From Lyophyllum atratum (taxonomy: Eukaryota > Basidiomycota > Agaricomycetes > Agaricales > Lyophyllaceae), in assembly GCA_014905825.1 (NCBI GenBank), contig JACGCN010000011.1:434001-498000 (forward strand): a DNA stretch of 64,000 bases, written 5' to 3'. Each line of letters begins with the position of its first letter. Position 1 is the first letter of the stretch. The position numbers and the translations under genes were made by a program. This document shows positions 56,334-64,000 of the stretch, one piece after another. The notes below the pieces were generated by a model. It searched no databases. It was not told the origin of the DNA and saw nothing but the letters and a program-made list of their open reading frames with translations.

Positions 56334-57355
56334 TTAGAGTTTCTGTGTGACTTCCAATGCAAAATCTTTGAAATAGGCCTCCTGATCCTTGGGCGACTGG
56401 TATTTGGTTTCGGAGCCTGTAAGTATTGAAATTAAATGAAAGACGACGAATGAATGACGAGAACGACGTACTGCCACCGAAGAAGGTATGTATCATGATG
56501 CCCAGAATCCGACCTTTCTCGTCTCCCCTCAGCTGCAACCCGTTAACGAGAATCTTCGATTCTCCTCCAATTAACACTTCAATTTCTCCATTCTTCTGGC
56601 CAACGTCGTTGAGCTTGACGCGCTCGGTGACTTCTGTCCATTCGCCGGGCTTGAATGTCCATTTACCAGTGCCGAGGGATGCACCAAATTTAGCGTCGCA
56701 TTTATCTTTGCAAACGGCAAGCTTCTTGTTTGCGGTGGGGAGATACGCGTAAAGCTCGCCCTCGCCGTCCTTTCGCCACATCAAGCGTGCGGACCAGCAA
56801 GTATCGCTGTGGAGCGCCGGTATTGAATACTGCAACAACAAAAGTGAAAGAATCGCGTACGAATGACGTCCACCAGTACATTTGGCAGCAATTTCAGGAT
56901 CGCTTCCTCCGTCTAGAAAGTCCAGTTAGAAATGACAGCTCAGTCGTATCTGGAGCACAGAGCTCACATAATCCGGGAAGCTTGCCCCCCCATGCGAATT
57001 CGAAATTCTCCGGGAATTTCATTTGGTAGGTCAGCTTGACTTCTTTAGCATTGTCTATATTCACAGACGATCCACCGGAAGCCTCGAAAGTGAACCCTGC
57101 GATCCCAGGATTTGTGGACCCGGCGTAGGAACCTTTGGGGTATTTAGCGACCAGAGTCGGTTGGCCTTCGATCTTATGCAGGAACGAAGCCTTGAAGCCA
57201 CCGGCGAGACCAAAGGAAGCCTTGTCACCGCCCGTAGATTGTGGCCATCCGCCGCTCGCAGCTCTCGTTACTAGCTGTCTCCTGTGAGGAATTGGCGCAG
57301 CCAAAACCGAGAAAACCGAAGATGAAGCAAGGAGCAAAACCGTGGAAAACAACAT
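56334..57355 (-). CDS. Secreted polysaccharide lyase family 14-type protein, copy 1
   Basis: Four exons. Start 57355 gives the signal peptide MLFSTVLLLASSSVFSVLA followed by APIPHRR. The mature chain has GGWPQSTGGDKASFGLAGG, YPKGSYAGS, KLTYQMKFPENFEFAWGGKLPGLYGG, DTCWSARLMWRKDGEGELYAYLP, FKPGEWTEVTERVKLNDVGQ, GEIEVLIGGES, LRGDEKGRI and FFGGSS. It ends TQKL at 56334. This order (jelly-roll strands, GGKLPG turn, MWR..GE..AYLP, FFGG) is that of fungal PL14-type lyases, which cleave uronic-acid-containing polysaccharides by beta-elimination. The actual substrate is not visible. Paired cysteines (TCW, CKDKC) suggest disulphides. Tandem with copy 2. Confidence 0.82.
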
Positions 57356-58872
57356 AATGAGGATGAACAGGGCAAGAGGAAGTAGCGTATGAACGAGCTA
57401 GTTGACCTGCAACTCGGGGAAGGGATTGACTAGCAATGGAGTGGGGCGACCGGGCGAAGGATAGTGAATCATGTTCTGACCATTATATAGGACATCAGGC
57501 ACACATTAGACGCCCATTGACAAAACGGGTTTCACAACAAAAGGATGGGTCATGCAGGGTATGCCATCAGATCACGATACACTGTTACCGTGGTGCCCAG
57601 GAGCCGAGAATCAGATTGAACGCTACTAGCCGAGGGAATGTTGGTGGGCGCCTAGGGGGATCCGGGAAAGCATCGAGAAAGATTTCAAAGGTCTTCGCGG
57701 GACATTGAGCGCACTGGAGAATATCGAAGGTGGCGGTCATTTGTGTCGTGGAGGGAAACTCCACGATGACGGTTGAGATTGTTGGCATATCATCGTCTTT
57801 GGTGGGATCCGGGTTTCCGGGATACACATGAATCCCGTATAAGCCCACTTCCCTTTCGATACCATCCTCGGACCCTGAGTAATTGCGAAACACCTGGTGT
57901 GACATACTACGAGGAACACGGACGGGGGTGGTCGGGAAGGTTTGATTTTTCTTTTCCTTTTTGAATCGCCGTTCGCGTGCTATACAGATGTCGTCTTACA
58001 GTGCTGTTGGTCATAGCAAAGAAAGAGCGATGAGTTTGCGCTCCCAGGTTTCCAGCAGGGCTAGGATGAACAAAAGCGAATCTGGTCGAATGGACAAAAG
58101 TTCAAAATGGGAGTTGAAAGGATCGAAGATACACAGCCACAAGTGCCCTGTTTCCATCCATCGCATACTCCATCTGGATCTATCAAGATCTAGCCTCTAA
58201 CTGGTTTCCGCACCTTTCGCACCGATGATGAGTCCAAATCCTTAGCTATTATATATAGCTGCCTTCCTATGGGCTACAATCGACACCATAATATTCTTTG
58301 GCAATCCGAGTCGGATTAATATTCGTTCAGCCCCGACAACGACAACAAAGGACCTCCTGGCGTCCTTGCACTTTGCCTTCGCAGCTGGGCATTCCTGACA
58401 TACCCGGTTCGCGCCTTCGAGGGTGGTTACATGGTAGTATGGCGCACTTGGTGTCAGTTGGTACTCCCTTACCATTTGAAAATCATCAACAAGGGGTTTT
58501 TGCTTACACCCGTCTGACAAAGCAGGCCATTTCATCCCACTGTCATCGATGCAGTCCATCTCAAGCTGCTATCTACACCTAGTATCCGCAGCGTTCACAT
58601 CAATGCGTCGTCTACAACCAACTGGCCTGTATGTTGAAGCACATAGTCAAGATGTCGTTACATCTTGCTATATATCTCCCGCAAACAACGTTGGCGCTTG
58701 ATAGCTTGGATCACACATATCTACAACTTGAAGTCAGAGCGGAAACGAAGTGCTGCTGATAATGAATTGAAAAACGCGAAACAAGCGTAGCTGTTTCGTT
58801 CGTGATCTTTGCCAAGGATGTACGAGACAACCTATCATCTCATTGCGCCTGTCGACTCCACTAACTTTCCCG
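57356..58872. other. Intergenic between PL14 copies; possible gene remnant
   Basis: Holds the promoter of copy 1. A minus-strand frame at 57585-57905 (SEDGIEREVGLYGIHVYPGNPDP...) and another at 58242-58559 (Cys-rich, ECPAAKAKCKDARRS) look somewhat protein-like but are interrupted and match no family I can name. They may be remnants of one broken gene. Confidence 0.3.
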
Positions 58873-59892
58873 TTAAAGCTTCTCTGTGACCTCGAAGGAG
58901 AAATCTTTGAAATAGGCCTGTTGATCCTGTGGCGACTGATATTCCGGTTTGGAACCTGATACAAATATTGAACGAAAGATAACAGTAGAGAATAGGACAA
59001 TGACGTACTGCCACCAAAGAAGCTGCACACCATTGCACCTCGAATCCGTCCTGCTTCGTCTCCTCTTAACTGCAAACCCTTGAGAGAGACCTTTGATTCC
59101 CCGCCAATCAGGATTTCAATTTCTCCGTTCATTTGGCCAACATCGTTCAGTTTGACGCGCTCGGTGACTTGGGTCCATTCGCCAGGCTTGAACGACCAGC
59201 TACCATTGCCGATAGACGCGCCATACTGGACGTCGCATTTATCTTTGCAGACGGCAAGCTTCTGATTTGCGGTAGGCAGATATGCGTAAAGTTCTCCTTC
59301 GCCTTCCTTTCGCCACATCAAACGAGCAGACCAACACGAGTTACTGGAAGCAAATAAACCATTAGCGGCAGCGACGCCAAAACACGAAAATCGGCATACT
59401 TATGGTGTCCACCAGCGCATGATCCAGCCGTCTTCGGATCGCTACCGCCATCTGTCGAAGTTGGTGAGGAAGCAGCCTAGTTGTGTATGAAAAAAACTCA
59501 CATAATCCCGGAAGCTTGCCTGCCAGCGCGAATTTAAAATTCTCTGGGAATTGCACCTGGTAGCTCAGCTTGGCTTCTTTGGCACTGTCGATGTGGACGT
59601 CTGGTCCACCAGCGGCTTCGAAAATAAATCCTGCGATTCCAGGATCTTTCGAACCCGCATAGGAACCTTTGGGGTAGTTCCCAACCAAGGTAGGTTGACC
59701 TTCTATCTCCTTGACATAACTGTTCTTGAAGCCGCCAGTTATACCGAAAGAAGCTTTGCTGTCGCCAGACGTGGTTTGAGGCCATCCGCCACTTGCAGCT
59801 CTTGCATGGTGTCTCCTAAGAGGAATTGGCGCAGCCAAAACCGAGTTGAAGATAGAAGACGAAGCAAAAAGAAAGACCGCGGACAACAACAT
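58873..59892 (-). CDS. Secreted polysaccharide lyase family 14-type protein, copy 2
   Basis: Collinear with copy 1. The start at 59892 gives MLLSAVFLFASSSIFNSVLA, APIPLRR, then SGGWPQTTSGDSKASFGITGG, YPKGSYAGSKDPGIAGF, VQFPENFKFALAGKLPGL, NSCWSARLMWRKEGEGELYAYLP, FKPGEWTQVTERVKLNDVGQ, GEIEILIGGES, LRGDEAGRI, FFGGSS and the C-terminus FSFEVTEKL before the TAA at 58873. Introns are at the same positions as in copy 1. The turn reads ALAGKLPGL where copy 1 has AWGGKLPGL. Both genes share promoter-proximal sequence, so recent tandem duplication is likely. Probably extracellular and degradative. Confidence 0.82.
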
Positions 59893-61087
59893 AGTGAGGA
59901 TGAACAGGACAAGAGATAGTAGCGTATGAACAAGCTAGTAGTAGTTGACCTGCAACTCGGGAATGTGGGATTGACCAGCAATGGATGGGGGCGACCGGGC
60001 AAGAATTTGTGAACCATGTTCTTGCCTTTATAAAGATAATACCAGGTACGCGATACGTGGATAGATAAATGAAGCGGGTTCTGGCGAATTACACCACAAG
60101 ACAATGAGCACTGATGCCATGGAACGTTGTTAGGATCATTGATGAAACGATCATGATGGGTGATCAATGCATCCACTCTCCCCATTAGCCATTGCGCCCA
60201 ACGCCTGAGTAGTATCAGATCATATCGCCGGTCCGAAATCATTTGGACTCCTATAGGGACGCGTGGTACCTTCAGCGCAAGAATATCACTGCTTATAACA
60301 GCTATTTGCAAAAAGGGCGAAATAGTTCATGGCAGCAGCTTCACTACGCGAGGTGAAAAAGACCAGGAAAAATACCTGCACGAACCCCAAAAGGTTCTGG
60401 AAGGTCCATCTTTTCAACCATCGTCTCCTGTACTTATGTACAGAAGAGGTTGATCGAAGTTGATCAATAGCCGCCTAGGCTCTTATCAGAGAGATAAGAT
60501 TGTGGATAAACCCGCAAAGTTCGGAGAGAGGGACGCACTAAATTCGACAAGCGGTGCCCTCGACGTGCCTCCGAGTCTGCGTTGTGACGAACTTCGCGCA
60601 TTCGAAGTACGGAGGAAAGATCATGAACAGCCGGATGGGTGAGAACCATCCCGAACGAGCGACGATATCGAGTAAGAGATTGGCGAATACTTCTCTTCGT
60701 GACGACAGGACAAGGACTCAAGGAGTGCAGCGCTTAAGCAAGGGGCAAGGAAGTGCCAAAGGTTATCACAACACGAGCTCCTGGAACTAGGCAAGGACAT
60801 TTGAGGAAGCACTGTCCAGTCTGATGATCGAGGACGAGCGACATACATGCCATCTAGCAGCAACTCTCTATCCAGCCAAGAGAACAATGATAAACATCTA
60901 CACATCGAGAACGAAGTAACAGCAATAGGATAGTAGTAATACAACGCACGCGGACCTGTATAAGCCAAACCGTCGTGTCGCAAAGTAACAAGGTAGTAGT
61001 AAACATTGTTCGAGGGACAAACGCCAGGTTACAACGAGGTGTTCAGGTGTTCAGGTCTTCCTGAAGTGCCCCTTCTGCCTCTTAGCG
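59893..61087. other. Intergenic, no gene accepted
   Basis: Contains the promoter of PL14 copy 2 and the 3' flank of hexokinase. Overlapping open frames (60160-60453, 60621-60983) show no motif or splice logic. Confidence 0.45.
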
Positions 61088-63550
61088 TTAAACGTCAACA
61101 TATAACCCAGCGTCTTTTCTAGTTTTGGTCATTGCTGTGAAAGTCACCGAGTTAGGACAAGAACGAGACAGGACAGAGGAGTATACTGACCCGCAATGAT
61201 AGCGCTGCCCACACCGCTTCCATCCTCAGCATGGTGCGTCACAATATGCCTATAAGCAGATGAAAAGTCTAGAAGAAGGAAGGCATGTATAATGGACGCT
61301 GACGAACCTTCCCCTCTCGCCGAATATATCCACAAGTCCCTCATGTATTCGATCCGCAAACCCGGGGTATTTCTAGACAGTTCAAGTCAACGTCAGCGAT
61401 CCATCAACTCCACGATCCGCGCCTTCCGAGAAGAAGACCGCGACCAAAACAATAAGAAAGCAATGTATGGGGACGTACATTGTACAAAGACCCATCCGCG
61501 CCAACCGCGCAGCCCTCCTCGAGGTATCCCATCTTGGAGACGATGGCAGCGATACCACACGCGCTGAGACGCGCTGCGCGACGTCCGATGAGCTTCGCGA
61601 GTGCGCGGAAGAACTGGCGCTCCGCAAGCGTCGTTTCCACCGCAAAGAAGTGCGAGAAGATGCCGATGATCATGAGCAGCTCGTCCGTTGGGTCGCTGGT
61701 CACGTGAGGGGTGAGATAAAGTCAGGTCAGGACCGGCTTATGTTGGACACGGAGATGGGAGGCGGGGGAGGAAGGACGGAGGGACAGACCTTTCCATAAG
61801 AGAGAGGAATGCGGTGTCGAAGACGTAGGGGACCTCGAGTTTGTATGTGTTTTGACCGAGGAAGAGCACACCCTCGTCGATGAGCTCGCAGATGACGAGC
61901 CGGAGGATCTCGCCGAGGTAGCGACCCGAGATGAGTTTCTGTAAAGCTCGATCAGTGGGATTCCTCACATCGAAAGGTAGAGAGTACCTCAAAAGCCTGC
62001 TCATGAGGCTTGTTGGATGTTTCGTCTACGATGGTATCGTACTTGGTTCTCGGGAGATGTTCGTGCTCGAACGAGTCAAATGCACCCTATAGGATCCTTA
62101 TGAGCTACCGAGGCAACCTAGAAGTATGTCGTATTGCTTACCCATTCACAGTTGATCGCCATATCGGCCCCGCCGTCGATGCCCAGATATGCCATCTTGG
62201 GGATGTCCTTGACGTGCTCCATATATGCAGCATTACACCCCGTCCCAAAAATACACGCAATCTTTGTCTTCGGATTTACGTAGTGCGACGCGATGAGCGT
62301 GCCTGTGGTGTCGTTGATAAGGGCCGTCAAGGTGACCGGAAGTTCCTGTGATTCGTCAGGTTCCTACTTCGGACATTATGTGAGATGTGACTGACAAGTT
62401 TTTCGAGAGATTTGCGGAACATTTCTGCCACGTCCCTGCCTTCGGTGTTGGACGCGCCGAAGCCCTTGGTCCACCGAATCAGCACTCCATGGTCAATTTT
62501 GCTCTGGCTGCAGCATGGAATCAGCAGTGACATCATAGGTCATGATGGGCAGCTTACGAGCATGGATACGAGAACTTTTACGGAAGATCAGTACAAGGTA
62601 GGGGAGCAAATATAGGTGCAGACGGACCGTGAATCCTAGCGGCAACGTTTCGCCAGGGTTCAGGTGACGGACTCCTTCGTCGCCAAAGTTCGAATCGATG
62701 AAGGTCTTGAGGCACTCAGCGCAGAAATCGAACAGCTTCTGGCCGTCATCCTGCTTCTGCTCCTCCGTGAGACGGTACTTGGTTTGGGCAATCTCAAATT
62801 TGCCCTCGCCCTGCACGGTAACGAGGCAAACGCGGAGATTCGTGCCGCCTAGATGCGAGTGTACATGGATGCATCAGGTTATGACGGAATGAAATATGAG
62901 ACGCGTGGAGTGGAGGGGGAAAACATAATGGGGAACGTACCGAGGTCGAGAGCTAGGTATTCACCCTGCTCTTTGCCGCTGGGGAAGCCGAAGACGAAAG
63001 TGGGGATCATGGGCTGCGTATAACGAAGTCAGCGTTCGTATGTATAGTTAGACCATCTAATGGGAATACGGAAAGCTTCAGAGTGTATTTTGGAGATACA
63101 ATCCGTGTCCAAAAGCAAAGATAAGGGAGGATGGAATTCACGATGAAGTAATAGGGGCCTGAGGGAGACAAGACGTAGCTATGATGTGCACAATATACGT
63201 ACCACAACCTGATCCGGCTTTGCGAGACCGAGCTCAAGCGTATCCTTGAACGCCTCCACGATCATCCGCATCCGCTGCGGGGTAAGGGTGAAGCTGAATC
63301 GTACCGCGATCGGTCAGCACGAGGCTATCTCTAGTGCTGCACGACTCACATGCTCTCGTATTTCCTTAGATGGTCGGCCATCGTTCTGCAGGACCATTAA
63401 AATCGTCAGGCATATGGATAGGAGAGAGATAAGGACGTACTTCTTCGTGGCATGGGGTAGATCCTCCTCATCGTGCGTGCGGGTGTGGATGGCCAGCGTC
63501 TGGCCCGAGGAGAGCGTGATGCTGCCACTTCCGCGGCGTGATAGGACCAT
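61088..63550 (-). CDS. Hexokinase
   Basis: Intron-rich gene, start 63550 (MVLSRRGSGSITLSSGQTLA). Segments in order: ADHLRKYES, FGFPSGKEQGEYLALDLG, NLRVCLVTVQGEGKFEIAQTKYRL, WTKGFGASNTEGRDV, the catalytic TALINDTTGTLIASHY, GTGCNAAYMEHVKDIPKM, GADMAINCEW, FEKLISGRYLGEILRL, LIGRRAARLSACGIAAI, KYPGFADRIHEGLVDIFG and EDGSGVGSAIIAAMTKTRK. The stop is TAA at 61088-61090. It phosphorylates glucose and other hexoses with ATP in the cytosol, the entry step of glycolysis. The catalytic Asp of LINDTTGT and the phosphate/adenosine loops are present. About ten introns. A start in an upstream exon cannot be excluded because a CAG acceptor-like site lies just before the ATG. Confidence 0.93.
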
Positions 63551-63717
63551 CCTGGGCAGCAAGTATCACGTAGAGCGGTGTGCTTCGAGTAGATGGGAGG
63601 AGGAGACAAGAGGGCCGAGCAGTAGCCTGCGGTGGGGATAAGGTACAGTACGCCAAAACATCGTGGGAAACTGTGTCCCCCACTTTTTATTGACGACGCC
63701 CACTGCCATTAGAGGCG
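63551..63717. promoter_or_regulatory. Divergent promoter between hexokinase and uL14m
   Basis: 167 bp separate the two start codons; both genes are transcribed outward. No TATA box is obvious. Confidence 0.5.
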
Positions 63718-64000
63718 ATGATTGGCCTTAAGAGTACCCTGAACGTAAGTCCTGTTCAACAATTCGTATTTCGTGGGCTGAACACCGCTCAGTGCATAGA
63801 CAACTCTGGCGCCCTCATTGTGGAATGTGTCAACGTTCTGAAGCAAAAAGTCAACAACGGCTGGGGCTCAGTCGGTGACGAGATTGTCTGCGTCGTCAAA
63901 CGCGCTCGCCCGGTGTCTTCAGCAGCTCAGGCCTCAGTGACTGCAGTCAAAGTTCGTAGAGGTGACGTGCGCCGTGCAGTCATCGTCCGAACAAGAAAGG
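63718..64000 (+). CDS. Mitochondrial large-subunit ribosomal protein uL14m, 5' part
   Basis: Exon 1 63718-63744 (MIGLKSTLN) joins at an intron 63745-63792 (GTAAGT...CTGAAC...CAG) to [19 protein letters not shown], giving the family signature LxVxDNSGAxxVxCI. It continues [38 protein letters not shown] and runs off the window end. uL14m contacts the small-subunit side of the mitoribosome large subunit. The intron is 48 nt, divisible by three and free of stops, so the unspliced frame is also open, but the spliced version restores the conserved DNSGA context. Confidence 0.9.
   Translation, partial: MIGLKSTLNVSPVQQFVFRGLNTAQCIDNSGALIVECVNVLKQKVNNGWGSVGDEIVCVVKRARPVSSAAQASVTAVKVRRGDVRRAVIVRTRK

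Noticed and set aside
55850..56362. 170-codon minus-strand open frame
   Set aside because: Overlaps the last exon of PL14 copy 1 in another frame and continues into its 3' UTR.
60621..60983. 120-codon minus-strand open frame
   Set aside because: No motif, lies downstream of the hexokinase stop; probably 3' UTR.
1..64000. CRISPR arrays, bacterial operons or prophage
   Set aside because: The window is clearly a spliced eukaryotic genome; no array of equal direct repeats and spacers was seen.

Overview
This window looks like a chromosomal segment from a mushroom-forming basidiomycete (Agaricomycetes). The evidence is eukaryotic: protein-coding genes broken by many 45-65 nt GT-AG introns, gene families typical of Agaricomycetes (AIG1-like P-loop GTPase expansion, PL14-type secreted lyases, tandem GH31 enzymes, MCT-type MFS porters), and nuclear genes for mitochondrial proteins. 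No rRNA, tRNA or CRISPR feature was seen. Coordinates are assigned by reading splice sites by eye and by comparing paralogues within the window; database comparisons are from memory of the families, not searches.

Layout. 1-2.6 kb: a partial AIG1-like GTPase and a second P-loop protein with a C-terminal membrane anchor. 2.9-9.8 kb: two tandem secreted GH31 glycosidase genes. 10-11.4 kb: NOSIP-type RING/U-box protein. 11.8-13.3 kb: two very small genes (one secreted, one basic). 13.9-28.6 kb: a duplicated block, GTPase + TRS65 (TRAPPII subunit), present once as GTPase plus decayed TRS65 relic (13.9-16.7 kb) and once as GTPase plus intact TRS65 (19.4-28.6 kb). The second block is split by a 3.16-kb TIR element that carries a broken GOLPH3/Vps74 copy and an intact, unidentified 463-aa gene. 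29.7-33.1 kb: a butanediol-dehydrogenase-like enzyme with two consecutive 8-nt exons, and a C2H2 zinc-finger protein. 34.4-35 kb: a small membrane protein. 36.3-46.6 kb: five more GTPase paralogues sharing upstream and downstream repeats. 47.9-49.9 kb: MCT-like MFS porter with a homopolymer frame break. 51.1-53.9 kb: divergent ATP synthase gamma and eIF2-beta genes. 55-55.7 kb: coiled-coil protein with a His-Cys repeat tail. 56.3-59.9 kb: two tandem PL14-type secreted lyases. 61.1-64 kb: hexokinase and the divergent start of mitochondrial ribosomal protein uL14m.

How the genes fit together. Housekeeping genes (ATP3, eIF2-beta, hexokinase, uL14m, NOSIP, TRS65) alternate with lineage-expanded families. 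Eight AIG1-like GTPases lie within 47 kb on both strands, all with the same four-exon plan in which a 34-nt exon encodes only the P-loop. They differ mainly at the C-terminus: most end in a short basic-aromatic tail, while one (43127-44099) ends in a polybasic stretch plus a CIIC CaaX-like box. The overall picture is a GIMAP-like GTPase cluster growing by segmental duplication, with relics and an inserted element as by-products. The cellular role of the cluster cannot be read from sequence.
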